Shown piece by piece: positions 42,936 to 55,252 of a stretch of 64,000 bases of DNA. The stretch's first letter is position 1. Each line of letters begins with the position of its first letter. Both the position numbers and the translations under genes were made by a program. The DNA lies in assembly GCA_023053545.1 (NCBI GenBank), contig JAKZAN010000057.1, forward strand, positions 186,001 to 250,000, read 5' to 3'. Under the pieces are notes generated by a model. It made no database searches, was not told where the DNA came from, and saw only the letters and a list, made by a program, of their open reading frames with translations. The stretch is from Lepidurus packardi. Its lineage: Eukaryota > Arthropoda > Branchiopoda > Notostraca > Triopsidae.

Positions 42936-43618
42936 TTGGTTAACTTAACTGGAATCAAGGGAACGAAATTAAACGAAAGTTTTTAAGTCAGTTTCTGTAG
43001 TCTTGAGCTATTTTTTTTGTCTGAAAATTGGTCAAGTTTAGTACCGTAAATATCCTATTTTTTTATATTAATTGTAAAAGGAAAAAATGTAGAAGGAAAA
43101 AGTTGCTGTATTGATTTTCTCTTTTCTGGAGGTGTGGGGCGGCCTTGGGATTTTAAGGAGTTTCGGTGTAAAACGCATGTTTGATACAGTGAATTGCGCT
43201 AACTTGCTCTCGTTTGATAACTTATTTCACATTTATTTTGAAATTTATTTTAAAATTTTGAAATCTATTTTGAAATTTATTCTGGGACAAATTGTGCCTT
43301 CAAAGTTAAGTGTGAAAATTAAGTTTGAAGCATATAAATTTAATTGAGATTTAAAAATAGCACAATTTGAGGGTGAATATCGCAGTTAAGCTGACATATA
43401 GGAAGGTAAACAGTTGATTTGAAGATGAAGCACTGTTGCATGTACTGATTTCAAACAATTTTTGAATGAGACCCTGGACATCGTTGTGGGCCTTATACCG
43501 ATGACATTGTTTCAATTCACTTTTAAGGCAATTATAGATCAACCGTGTTTTTCTATAGAAACAAGTGTTAATCTTCTATAATTACGGTCTAAATTTATTT
43601 GGTTAAGAGGAGGGTACA
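42936..43618. other. IFRD1 3' flank; no gene
   Basis: AT-rich, with repeated 'tttgaaattta' near 43240-43290. Convergent boundary between the IFRD1-like gene and the secreted-protein gene. Confidence 0.4.
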
Positions 43619-44567
43619 TTACTGGCATTTGAGCTGATCCGGGCTGGTCAGGTACTTGACGATGTCCTTCACCGGTAGGGTTTGTGTAAGGCAAGGTAGT
43701 AATTCGAGATTACCGAAGCAGTTAAGAGTTTGTGGGTCAGAAAGTCCTTGATTCGATCGCTATTATTTTTTAAAAAAGGGGAAAAAGTAATTTGGACTGA
43801 TTAAGACTTACGACTGATTCGTTGTTCTTGAGGATCGCAGATATACTCAAAACCGCTCCTTGCGGCTTGCCAAGACGAGTTCCATGCTACTCTTTCGTTA
43901 AAAGAATCCAAGCATTTGAATCCATTGCCGAAAGTCTGGTTGAAGCAGGGCAAGATCAGGTTTCGTAATCTGAATAATAGAGTGAAAGCGTTTTAATACA
44001 AACTCGTTCGGACTCCTGCTTGCACTGTTAGCATTACATATGTTCCGCTCTTAGATAGCTCTCCTTGACAATGTTAGTTTGTAATGTAACCATTTATTTC
44101 TAGTTTTTATTGTAAATGGATTCTCTTAAAAAAAAAAGACTTACGTGCAAAATGACCGAAGTTTAGCGATAGGGTCACCAAGCGTGAATGCTGTAAATAG
44201 CTGCGTGACTGCATCGACTGCGTGGAGAGTTGCTTGGCTGAATATGCACTGGCTTAGGTTAATCAATTCCTAATTTAGAAGTTATCATTCATTCTTCTTA
44301 TAATTAATGAACTTTGTAATAATATTGTGCTAACTTGGCCTGTGTTTCTTAGCGAAGTTTTTGGCGCGCATTCTTGCAGCCATTCACTTACAGCGGAATA
44401 GTAACCTAAGCTTTTATTTGTTAAACATTTTGAAATGGTTAAAAGGAGATGTTACTGTTTAGAGTAGATATTCCATCTTTTATCCGTGATTGACTTTCAC
44501 TCGTTGCGAGAATGCTACACAAGACCAGAAAGAAAAGTGCTGATCTAGGAAATGCTTCGCGATTCAT
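43619..44567 (-). CDS. Secreted Cys-rich protein, unknown family
   Basis: Five exons (44456-44567, 44392-44405, 44145-44248, 43812-43969, 43619-43746) with GT-AG borders join in phase to 171 residues. The N-terminus is a clear signal peptide ('MNREAFPRSALFFLVLCSIL' ending near ATSES). About seven Cys follow, in short motifs such as 'LILPCFNQTFGNGFKCLDSF', 'FEYICDPQEQ', 'LNCFGNLELLPCL' and 'LKCQ' at the C-terminus, with possible N-glycosylation sites. I could not place the family; small haemolymph or nematode-like Cys-rich secreted proteins share this look. The 14-base second exon is the weakest part: phases fit but no other support exists. Confidence 0.6.
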
Positions 44568-45170
44568 TCAGAATGTTTCCAATTTAGTTTCTTTGCAACA
44601 CAGTATCACTAAATGTGCGTAGTTGGGAGTCAAAAGATTTATGGACAAAAAGCAAAAAGGTAAAACAGTGTTATGCTTCGATTTTTGCCGGAGGAAGGAT
44701 GTGGATATTTCTCACTTCCGAGTCGAGAAGACACGTAGAACGGACGTGGTAAAATTCAGATTGAGACTCAATTTTTAAAGAATTTCCTTTTCTAAAGTAA
44801 ACGTAACATAGCCAGCTTATATAGGGTTTAATAGCTTTACGAAGCAAACATTTTAAATTAAAATAAAACACAGCGAACAGAAAATACGCACGAGATCAAT
44901 GTGATAAACAATGTGTCAAAAACTTTTATTCGGGACTGCAAGGGACACATCAATATGAAGTTTTTTTTAAATGCTTTTTTAGCATATGACCGTTAAATAA
45001 TATTATAATTATTTGTCTGAGTTTCTCGTTATGAGATTTATAATTAGTATTATTCATATATGTAGTGTATTAGTTTACAGTACACGGTTACGCTTTGTAA
45101 CCCGGGGCATCAGGTTTTTCATACGTAATTCCTTTTTTTAATCGATTGATCCCGTCGTAAGCTTCCAGCC
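44568..45170. other. No gene recognised
   Basis: AT-rich spacer between the secreted-protein gene and the 3' end of the first alpha-2-macroglobulin gene. Confidence 0.4.
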
Positions 45171-45392
45171 TTTTGACACGTAATTCCTTTATTACTGCTG
45201 GTGTTGAGTGAATAAGTGATATGTAAAAGAAAAGGGCTGTAAAAATACTTTAACGGTGATTTTGTATTGACAGCACTCGCTGTATATAGTACAACTATTT
45301 TAAGTAAATAAGTAGGGGGACCTAATTCTGTTGAAAATAAAAAAAAATTCAAGTTGTATGTGTTCACTTTTACAAAGTATATTCAGGATTGT

Positions 45393-48300
45393 TTAGATTT
45401 CGTCAGTTGGTGGTGTCGCTGAACTGCACCCGGTGGGAAGAGTATAAATCTGTTTATGCAGAGTGTAAGGTGGTGGTATTATCATTTTCAAAGCAATGCA
45501 TATTACCTGACTAACGAACTTCTCTTGTTCATAATAATCACTGATTTTGACGTTAGCTGGAAGGGCGTCGTTAACCTCAAAGGCAGGCCAAACAGATAAA
45601 CTGGCGCATTCTCCATCTCCGTCAATGGAGTCGAAGTACAGGACGACCTTGTTGTCCTTCTCTTCAGCTCGTTTGACTTCTGCAAAAAGATAATTTTTAA
45701 TAAGCCCTGAACTAAACTGAAGAAAATTATAATTTACTGGGATTCAGTGCCGGCAGCTTTTGCAAGCCCTTCTTGTCGACGGCAAAACCTGAAATCATGT
45801 CAAGTTCCACAATCGCCATGTTCGATGAACCAGGCAGTAAATACTTGGCGCAAATTTTAAGTCGGCGAGTGGCACAAGCCGATTCTTTTCCAATAGGTTC
45901 AGACGTTAAAGTTAGATTAAAAGCCTCCTTTTGAGGGCTGGTGTGGATATTGTAACGGAGTGTAGCTTGTAAGACGGCGCAACCGGCGCCTTCCGCTTCA
46001 ACTTCTAATTTGGTAGGCAACACTGGCAAAAATACCTGCTTTTGGACCAGTTTGTCCTTTTCTTGGACCGTAATGGATTCCTTGAGTTTGTCTGCTTCAA
46101 TCTTCACACTTAAGTTGATGTTAGTTACTCCCACAGCAGTGGCGTAGGCAGCTAAAGCTTGTAGTCCCATTACGGTATCCTGTTTCACCAAAAGAGCAAA
46201 CACTGAGTTATTTTTCCCATGCGAATAGCCTAATTTACCTGAGTGGATGGGAAACCACCTTGGCTATTGCGTTGCTGGGTTAACCAACGGACAATATTGC
46301 TGGCTTTGGCCATGTCTGACTTTGTCTGGTACTTTAATAATGCAAGTAATGCATAAGACGTGGTCTCGATGTTAATAGAAATACCTTTATCTATAAAAAA
46401 AAATCACTTTGTAATCTACGCATGAAAAGAAGTTTCGCATAAGATCAGTCTTACCACTTTCTTCCCACCACATATTCGAATTTTTTTGTTGAGCTTTCTC
46501 GAGTAGCCTGTCAAGGTAGCCGCGAGCTTCTTTATCGTTGCTCAAGGCTAACGCGTAAGTGATCAAAGCTTGGGTGTAAAGGCTCATTTCTTTTTGGCTT
46601 TTCATGCACTTTTTCGCACTTTCAATAACTGAGCTTTGGATTTCCCACTTGGATTCCAGAAGAGAAACGATCGTAAAGGCTGTCAATCCTCCTAGCGCTT
46701 CTCCATCGCTAGCCAATCCACCCTTGGTAATGCAAAATTCTAAATAATTTCTTTTGAATCCGTGTAAAGTCTTATTTACTTTGAGGTCTTTATGTAAGAC
46801 AGTGCCAACGACGGGAAAGCAGCCATTTTCCTGTTGTTTGCTCAGAATCCAGCTCACAGACTTTGTAATGTCGTCACTATCCACGAAAATGAATTTTCGT
46901 GCCCCAGCAAATGACTTGACAACAAAGGCCGTCAACCATAGTGATCCGGTACTGTCGCGAGGTCCAAAGGCTGAATACGAGCCATCTTCGTGCCTATACG
47001 TCAGTTCCCTTTGGTAACCTTGCATGTGATAAAGTATAGCATTATACAGTTTTCGTAGAAAATAGGATCTGCTTACCACTTTGCATAAAACTGATTGCCT
47101 TTTTCTCCAATTTGTCGTCTAATTGCTTCGATGCTTCCAAGTACTCGCTGACAAAAATCAAAGGCGTGAACGTCACCATGTTTTGTTCACCACAGCCTGT
47201 GGGTAGTCGTACCAAGTTGGTCAATCCCTAGAGGTTATGGTATGCAACTTTATAAAAATCGACCAGGAAAGAGAACGTTTACATCTAAGGCTGGTCCCAT
47301 TAGATCTCCAACGAGGGATACCCAAGCGCGGGCAGAACCATTCACAACATCGGTAGGGAGTTTCAAATCCCATGTCAGCTTCTTGTCTTCCGTGAAATCT
47401 ATAGTAAAAGAAATGGTATAACTATTGAAAATGTGTGGCTTCACGTTTACCAACCTTGTGGGCAAACTAGCTGAGCGAAAGTAGTTTCGACCGGGAATCC
47501 TTCCGGTTCAACCAACAGTGGTTTCACTAGTGCATCTCTGAAATTTTATAAACTTGTGTCAGACTTTTTCGTTAGGAAAAGAAGTCAGCGTTTAATCAAA
47601 GTAGATTGAACTGTGACAATTCTTACTTGGCTGAAGGGAGTTCTCCGGTACCGCAAGGTTGTGGGAAAGCCGGATCAACTTGACCCTGGACAGTGATGTT
47701 TAGGCGACCTAACATGGTTGGACGAATTACGAACTCGACAATATTCGAATCCCGCGCATCCACACAAGAACTTTGAGCGTCAGATACCGAAACAAGCTCG
47801 AATTCATCACTTGGGTTAATCGTCACTTTCACCTGTACAAAAACATTCAGACTATGTGGAATTCGGGTAAAAAATATCTTTCGTTACGGGTAGTGCGGAG
47901 GCCAGGTAATTGTAAACCGAAACCTTAAGAGTCAGTTTCTCGCCTCGTTTCATCGAATAGGGCATGTGCAGCTCGAGGAAGAACGGCTGAAAAGCTTCGA
48001 TTTTGGCTTCCGAGGACATTCCGAAACCGGTGGTGTTGGACACACACAAGGCCCGACCGACCCAGGAAGTTATCGTATGCGGCAACTCTTGCGTAATTTT
48101 CGCATCGCCGTTAGAGCTGCATTGCAAATTTTCAAAAATAATAATAAGAGACCTTGTCGTACGTTAATTTGACAAAAGAAGTACTCAGTTGTGTATAAAT
48201 CCCAAAGCCAGGTTTCAGGGAAATAAGCTCGTAAATCTACAACAGGAGCGTCGGCTACTCCATTGGCTTCAGCAATTGGTCTGTTTGTAGTAGCAGATTC

Positions 48301-51300
48301 AGATATTGGCACTGGGCTTTCCTGTGGTCTCATCTGAACTCCTACGTCTGGGCTTGCTACTTAAAACAATTCCTCATTCCAGTCATTCCAACTTTGTGAT
48401 ATTTTACCTCCCGCGAAGGCCACATATAAAGGTCGGATTTCCGAGTAAAACTTTTCGCAAGGTCGTGATTGCATTTCCCAGTTCGACATCACCAGCAAGC
48501 CCGCTCCCTACCAGAAATAGATAATACTTTACATCAATGAAATGAAACAAAAACTGAGAACTTACGTCGAATGCTTCTATGGCGTCCTCGTAATAGGAGG
48601 AATAGCTCCAGTGTCCAAAAACTCTAAAATTTTGCGTTGAGAGCTCAGGTTGAGCTTCAGAGGTTTGGCCTTCCGTTGTAGTTTCATCAATCAATTCTAA
48701 AGTACAAATTTTCGGGAAGGTTTAATTAGCGCATAGTAACAAATTAAGACTAAAAAGAATGACTGAATACGAACTTTCTCTGCAGAAATCGTAATCCGAT
48801 AGTGCTTGTCGAGGGTACGAGTATGGTTCGATGGTAAAAGTACCCATTTGCCCAAGAATGGTTTGTTCCGTTAACTGTGCTTCAGGTTTGGTAAGTACCA
48901 CACTCTGGTCCACTACACTCAAGCCGCATAGCGACCCAGGAGTACTATGAAGATTCAGATCGGCGGTCGCTCCGGGGTATTTTGTCTTGGCGTTCCATTG
49001 CAACGTCACCGGGTTTGGAAAACAAGACGCCACCGTGAACTCGATTTGAGCCGTAACCACCTCGCCGTCTTCGCGAACATAATAAACCAATACGGCGGCT
49101 TTAGGGTAGAAGGAAGGCGTCACCTTGATTTCCAGGTCAACGGCGGACACTTGGACTGGGGAACTGTCGCAGGTGCGTTAGAAATTATGTGACTTAAGCT
49201 TGAAAGTATAAACTTCTTATTTTTATACCTTGTCCCGTCCAAAACCCCAGGTAAGTCAGTGTCAACTGTCTTTACAAGAACGTCATTCTTGGTTCCGTGA
49301 GCTAGAACGTCACCGCGTCCCGTGGCGAAGTAATGTAATGTTAACCTCTTCCCATTTTCTACCTTATTAAGCCAAACTTTCAAAGCTAAGATGCTGTTAC
49401 AAGCCAAAGGTTGGGTTGATACGACGGGGATAAGGGCGAAGCTGCCAGAAGGAGAATGCGACGGTTTCAGATTCGCGAACCCAACGGTTGGGAAGTTTTG
49501 GTTGCCATCCAGGTATTTAGCCTAAATTTTTTTGTTCTGTTTTAACGAAATTCTAGAAACAAAATAAAGAATTAAAGAGTTTACCTCAATGCTTAGGCGT
49601 ACGGCTTTCGGATTTATTGGAAGTAAGGAATAAGAGAAATCACCCACTTCGTTGGTCGTGAAGTTGGCACATTGCTTTACTTCTGAGTTCTCAACTTTGT
49701 CCCATGACGTGCTGTTGGTATCTTTGTAACCTTCGGTGGCACAGACGCGTACCAGAGCGCTGACAATAGGTTTATTTCCATTATTGTCACGTAGGTTTCC
49801 CTATTTAGCATCATAATAACTCAAAAATGCTGTTTTTTCTTAGCATTGATAGATTACTTTGCCTATGTATGGTAACCCAAGCTTAAAAGTCATCGAATTG
49901 TAACTAGTCATGTCGATCATAGCATTCAGTTCACTTTTTGCCTCTATCTGGACCGTAAGAGTCGCATTTCTTTTAATTTCAGTTCCCTTTTCCGTCACTT
50001 CACCGGTGATCTATTCAATCGCGTGAAAAAGTGCGATTTAAAAGTGAATCTTACATTTGTTTAATTCTGTAATGTTTACCTCGATGTTGTTATATCTAGT
50101 GAATTTGTCGGGGACGAGTCCCAAACGTGACAAAGGAAAAACAACCTGGTGACAACCGGTATCTTTGTCTATTTTCCCAATCAGTTTTACCGGCTCTACG
50201 GTTGAGTCATTCTCACTGCCAATGGGTCTATACCAAACAAACCTGCGTTGGAGTTTCACAACCACGTCAACCTGGCCTAGAACCGGTTGGCCAAACGTGT
50301 ATCTGTTAATGAAAAGCACGATTAAAATGTTGTTTTAGAAGACCTCTCTATAGCGAGCGCTGCCGTGAAAAACTTACTTGGCGCAGACGCTAAAGTTGAA
50401 CGTTTCAGCATTTTGGAAAGCTTTTTCAAGAGCCACTACCGTCACCTCGAAACGAGGCAGTACAAATTCTTTCACTTCAAATTCCTTAATTTCTGTGGAA
50501 ATCCCATTGTCCACGTGGATTTTCCAAATCCCCTAATAACAACAAAGAAAGTCGTATGAAAAGACGTCAATGGATAACAGGAAACGAAAAACTCACCTGA
50601 ACTGGTTCCGCTGACAACTGCAATTCGAGTTGGACTAAACCCAAATCGGAAGTGACATTAGTCCATTCCGAGACGACAATATTGCTGGGATCCATACACC
50701 AGACTCGTTTGAGCTAGTGGAAAAAAAGTTTCAGAGAGCAAATACGACGTGACCACACATACGAATTTACCGTTGTGACAATTGGCTGTAAGAGATGACT
50801 CAACGTTAAGGTCCGAAAGCGAACGAGTTGCCCGGGGGTGTACCAGGCTTTGTCGGTCTGAATGAGCTGAATTCGCTGGATCCCATAACTTACGCTAATT
50901 TCTTTTGTCGTGTCAATAACTAGATCGGTATTGGCATCATCCCAGTCCACTTTCAACTTCAACTGAAGTGTACCACTTTCTGTTTCAGTGTAGACTGATA
51001 GAATGAGAGGAATACATCCTCCATAATCGTCTTTTTCTATTAGGGGTAAATCACCAATGGTCATTACATCGTCATAAACTAGGAATCTACCCATTTACTT
51101 GGATCTATTCGTTGCCGAACCGGAGATCCAACGGTTTGGTTGTCAGGCGAAGTTAGAAGCTCTAGAGTCACTTGACCCGCACTTTGAACTCCATCCAAAT
51201 GTAAACAAAACCGTTCGTCGGTACCCCGTAAAATCTGTTTGGGACCCGTTAACAAGAAACCCCTACAATTGTTAAAAACAAGGCAAATGATCATGATGAC

Positions 51301-51426
51301 TATTGGTAGAGATGTATTATTGGAAAATCAATCTTACTTCTTATCACGTTTGGCGGAAATAACATTTAGTGTTAGAAATAAAGAGACGCACAACGCGCCC
51401 CAAACTCTTCGGTTAGTCAACATCAT
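45393..51426 (-). CDS. Alpha-2-macroglobulin-like protease inhibitor, copy 1
   Basis: 23 exons can be joined in phase (first 51338-51426, then 51099-51262, 50771-51036 ... last 45393-45449), giving 1,547 residues, the usual size for A2M. A signal peptide ('VWGALCVSLFLTLNVISA') leads into macroglobulin domains ('FLLTGPKQILRG', 'IQTDKAWYTPGQLVRFR'). The bait region spans exons 12-13 (48408-48507 and 48185-48359) before the family mark 'FPETWLWDL'. The thioester GCGEQ is at 47183-47197 (about residues 1046-1050), in 'LVRLPTGCGEQNMVTF'. The helical thioester domain and a receptor-binding domain ('KNLxx'-like end 'VKISDYYEQEKFVSQ') follow. The secreted protein traps proteases cut at the bait. Exons 10 and 16 use weak donors (GTTCGT, GTTGGT), otherwise all borders are regular. 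Confidence 0.93.
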
Positions 51427-51446
51427 CGTCACTTGTGACTATTCTT

Positions 51447-51715
51447 ACTGAGGCTTCCAGTCAGTGGTAGCCTTTATATAATTGTGAGGGGAGCTCTCGA
51501 GAGCGAACAGGAAACACCCAGGAAAGTCACGTAGCAACAAGTTCCCAGGATTGCTTAAGACAGAGGATGCCTGTTTTTCTTCTTTTTTTTAAAAAAAAAA
51601 GGTTTGGTAATTCCAGAACTGGGGACGTTCGTAGTAAGAAGAAAAAAGCCAGACACATTCGTGCTTCTTGAGCACTTTTTCGAGGAGTACTTTTGAAATC
51701 CAGTTGGGACTTCCC
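51447..51715 (-). promoter_or_regulatory. A2M copy 1 promoter: TATA, initiator and NF-kB-type site
   Basis: Read on the minus strand, TATATAAAGG (51471-51480) lies about 30 bp before a TCAGT arthropod initiator (51447-51451), leaving a 5' leader of roughly 20-25 bases before the ATG. A consensus kB site, GGGACTTCCC (51706-51715), sits about 280 bp upstream of the ATG. All three are kept in copy 2. Confidence 0.65.
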
Positions 51716-52294
51716 AACTGATACGATATTTTTCGAAGTCATGGAAATAAAACGGTAAACAATCCACTACCGTTTTAAAACTATTTTTGCAGATCAAGGT
51801 TTTTGAGTGTGATGAATAATGTCGTAAATTTTCCGAGTGTTAAGAAAATCACGCTGCTGCGTCCGTTGAACTTTTGCTAAATGAAAACCGAAATATCTGT
51901 TCATAACTAACCGAATATTCAAGGATTATTTTTCTTTATTGTTTGGGTGCTGGCCTTGAAGGAAGACCAGAACAGGTATATAATTTTCACTTTTTATTTT
52001 TATAACTTTCTGAAGTTTCCCTTTGTTATTTAGATAAGAAGATGTGTATTTTACTTTACATTCTTTTGTGAGACTTGATCCACAATGTATTCCTTACTGT
52101 GTGACTTGTGCTAACAAAATTGAAGTCACCCGTTTTCAAGGAAGTATCACAAAAGGGAATCTGAAGATAAATCTACAATCTGAATAGGGGAAATTAAAGT
52201 GCAGAAATAAGATTTTTTTAATTTCGTTACATTTATTGAACGAACGACAACTAGAAATACATAGTTACAATATGCTGTAATTTGGAATTTGTGG
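51716..52294. other. A2M copy 1 upstream DNA, no gene
   Basis: AT-rich. Short frames carry no recognisable domain and are poorly kept in copy 2. Confidence 0.4.
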
Positions 52295-52344
52295 AATTTG
52301 AGCAAAGACACGGTCACATATGTGACCGTGTCTTTGCTCAAATT
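52295..52344. repeat. Perfect 50-bp palindrome without spacer
   Basis: Two 25-base arms meet at CACATATGTG with no spacer or mismatch. It is followed five bases later by a second, longer palindrome. In copy 2 only the central part (about 62183-62212) is kept. Confidence 0.95.
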
Positions 52345-52349
52345 GCTCA

Positions 52350-52463
52350 AAGACAAAATCTGCACTCCCAGCCTTTAAGGATGTAAGCAGGGAATGGTTG
52401 CTATATATATAGCAACCATTCCCTGCTTACATCCTTAAAGGCTGGGAGTGCAGATTTTGTCTT
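52350..52463. repeat. Perfect 114-bp palindrome without spacer
   Basis: Two 57-base arms meet at CTATATATATAG. No mismatch was found by eye over the whole length. In copy 2 just one arm is present (about 62213-62266), joined directly to the remains of the first palindrome. Confidence 0.95.
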
Positions 52464-53671
52464 GTTTGCTTACAAAGGATTTTTCGTAGAAGCACGACGA
52501 AGCCCAAGAGGTATTTTTTAACTGATTTTTTTTTTTATTTTTTGTATTCCTCTGGAGAAGAATAATAAAAAGCCCGTGACCTCTATACAAACAAAATATG
52601 CAGGTCCAAGATTTGGACGAATACATGTGGTGTTTGGAATAATAGGCCTACATGTGGTGAACTTTTCCATGGATACAAAAAATAAATGCGTACACTTACC
52701 TCTTGTTAATCGAATATCCGAACACATATGGCTTGAATTTTCAAGTATTAATTTTTCTAACATTTAATGTTCAATTCTTTAATTTTTCATTCTTACTATA
52801 TTTTCTGCCTGCCTTGAAAGAAGATCATGGCATGTAAAACGTAAAACTAGTCAGAACTATTGCTGCTACGATGTGTGTTTGTATATTCGAACCATCTCTT
52901 ATAATACGCTTTCAGGCTTGAAATTCCTCGGATATTAATAAATTTGAATATATTTAAATGACACATGGTTCCTAAGACTTTAGTCGTTGGAACTTCTTAA
53001 TTCAGTAATGGCTGCGATCACGTGTCCAGCTTGATCACACAGGTTATTTTTATTATCTATTGTTTTCGGACAGGTAAGCAATAGTCTTACTGGCGTTGTC
53101 TGTTAATTTGATAGAATACTAAATGGATGTAAGTGAACGGTTGAACGGGTAAAATACATGTATATTAATACTTCTAGTTTTGGTTTGTAGTTTGCCATAT
53201 GCATTTAAAAAAAGTTTCATTAGAACTGGTATTTCCTTTTCGGAGAATTTGACAGGCTAGCGTGATAAAAACAAGCAAATAAAGCAAAAAGCAAACAGCA
53301 AACAAGCAAATAGCAGAAATGAACAAAGCAAGAAACCGAGGCAACCACGAGAGTTAATAGTTGCGTGCATTATTTTTAAGGTGAAAGAAACGACTGCAGT
53401 AAAATCCGAATGGAAATCTTAGTTTATAAGACAAAATAATGTATTTAATCCTAATCCCACGTAACAGTACAGATTATGTACCTGAAGGTGTGCATAACAT
53501 TGCGCAACACTTTTAAAACCGGTTTTATCATGCACCTTCTGACTTGTATAACCCCATCTTCTTACAAAAAGAGTAGATCAGAGACGTTGTTTTATGAAAT
53601 TGTTAGACGCCCATAACTTTGTACTACCTGTTCAGGTTCGCAAGGTTCAGATTCATAGAAACGATGTCAGC
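52464..53671. other. Intergenic DNA shared by both duplicates
   Basis: Contains a run of 'agcaaa' short repeats (about 53273-53330). No gene recognised. Confidence 0.4.
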
Positions 53672-53854
53672 TTTGTAATTGTTGGACAGTGTTTTCTTGC
53701 TAGTTGGGCGTAGGGCTGCTCAGATGAGACTCAACGGCAGTACTTTGACTATGCTTATTCCAAACATGAATAGCTGTACTTTGAATCACATCCTGGAGAG
53801 TTTCAGCAGCATAAGTAGCATTAAAGTATCTATGCCAAGTCTGTCAGCTGACAG
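53672..53854 (-). pseudogene. Truncated 3' tail of the alpha-1,4-glycosyltransferase gene
   Basis: Homologous to 63446-63628, the last coding part of the glycosyltransferase gene at the right window edge, with substitutions. It stops abruptly at CAGCTGACAG, where the BPTF-like fragment starts. It has no upstream exons, so it is a by-product of the tandem duplication. Confidence 0.8.
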
Positions 53855-55022
53855 ACTACCAAACTTCGCACAACTTCTGCTATATGCTCATAGTCTTTCT
53901 CGGCCAGTAAACGCAAATTTGCGTTATTAAGTGTGGAATCAGGCTGGCAGTAGTTTGGGCAAATATATTCGTCAATCATATCGGCCTCGGCTTGTACAAT
54001 CCCAACACAATGAGCGTGAAACCAGTTTTGACATCGGTCGCAACAAATATATAACCTAAAAGTCCACATGAAAGGAAACACTCAAAACACAGAAAAAGTT
54101 TCTTGCTTATATTACTGTGATTCATTGTACGGTTGGCGACAGAGACAGAAAATTTCCTTCGTCTCCTTAGATTTGGTGCAACCCACACAAACGTACTCGG
54201 TCATGGTACGGCTCATAGCTTCTGAAATACCAATGCACTCGCCATGGAACCAGTTTAAGCATATGTCGCAGCCGACATAAAACCTAAACGAATGATTTAG
54301 AGCCAAAGTTTCATACGAAAACTAAACTGTGGTACTTGGAACTGTCATAAGGAGTCTTGCAAATGCAATGCAAATTCTTCCGATTGGTCAAATCTTTATC
54401 CTTCGCACTCGTTCGCCTTCTCTTGGTTTAGTTTTTGGAAAGTTGCGGGCTACTCACACGGTCATCCGGACTAAGCCGTTTCTGTGTTACGCTATCACGA
54501 GTTTCGAGCGTGGGAGAGGACACGGGTGACATAGCATAATGTTCTGAGGTGACTCGAAGCTCAGCTTGTGTTTGCGCTTGTAAAGTTCTGTCGAGATTGT
54601 CACGGTAAATACAATACAATAAAATTGTAAGGTGATTCAAGTCCCATAATCTGACACAAATTTGTCAAGACGCTTTTGGTTTTTAAATTTTACCTGGTAG
54701 CCAAACAATGATGTTCGATTCACGGTAACTGTAGAAGGCTGCTTCGTTACAATTTTGGTGGTCGTGACTTAATGGAAATAAAAAATCATACAAAATTCAA
54801 TAGTATAATACGGTTGAAGACATTTGAGTATAGGTAGAACACGAAGTGAAAAAGAAATTTAATTATACGGACATTAGGACGCGGAGTTTTGCCATCAGCA
54901 ACTGGTGTTTTGTGAACCGTGGGAGTGCCCACAAGCTGAAACCTGCCATCAGATAACTGGACCAACCTTCGACCGGGTAACAGACCACGGACTAAGAATT
55001 TCCCATCTAACGCGCGCGACAC
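53855..55022 (-). pseudogene. BPTF/NURF301 gene fragment with PHD fingers
   Basis: Exon-like blocks, 5' to 3' on the minus strand: about 54873-55020 ('FLVRGLLPGRRLVQLSDGRF'), 54687-54770 ('VTKQPSTVTVNRTSLFGYQ'), about 54462-54615, 54112-54288 (PHD: 'YVGCDICLNWFHGECIGIS' ... 'EIFCLCRQPYNES') and 53870-54057 (PHD: 'YICCDRCQNWFHAHCVGIV' ... 'LLAEKDYEHIAEVVRSL'). The order and the 'EKDYE' link match the C-terminal PHD region of the nucleosome-remodelling factor BPTF (E(bx) in flies). The bromodomain and all N-terminal parts are missing, and both ends join foreign DNA, so it is a fragment. Coding frames in the pieces are still open. Confidence 0.8.
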
Positions 55023-55252
55023 GCGACACGTAATTCGTAATTCCTTTATTACTGCTGGTGTTGAGTGAATATAAGTGATATGTAAAAGAAAAGTCATGTA
55101 AAAAATACTTTAACGGTGATTTTGTATTGACAGCACTCGCTGTATATAGTACAACCATTTTAAGTGAATAAGTAGGGGGACCTAATTCTGTTGTAAATAA
55201 AAAAAAATTCAAGTTGTATGTGTTCACTTTTACAAAGTATATTCAGGATTGT

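Larger units (their letters stand above)
45175..53854 (-). repeat. Tandem segmental duplication, copy 1
   Basis: Begins at 'gacacgtaattcc' and ends at CAGCTGACAG (53845-53854). It carries a whole alpha-2-macroglobulin gene, its promoter, about 2.2 kb of upstream DNA and the 3' tail of a glycosyltransferase gene. Identity to copy 2 (about 55024-63628) is very high in exons and introns alike, so the event is recent or the copies are homogenised by gene conversion. Confidence 0.9.
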
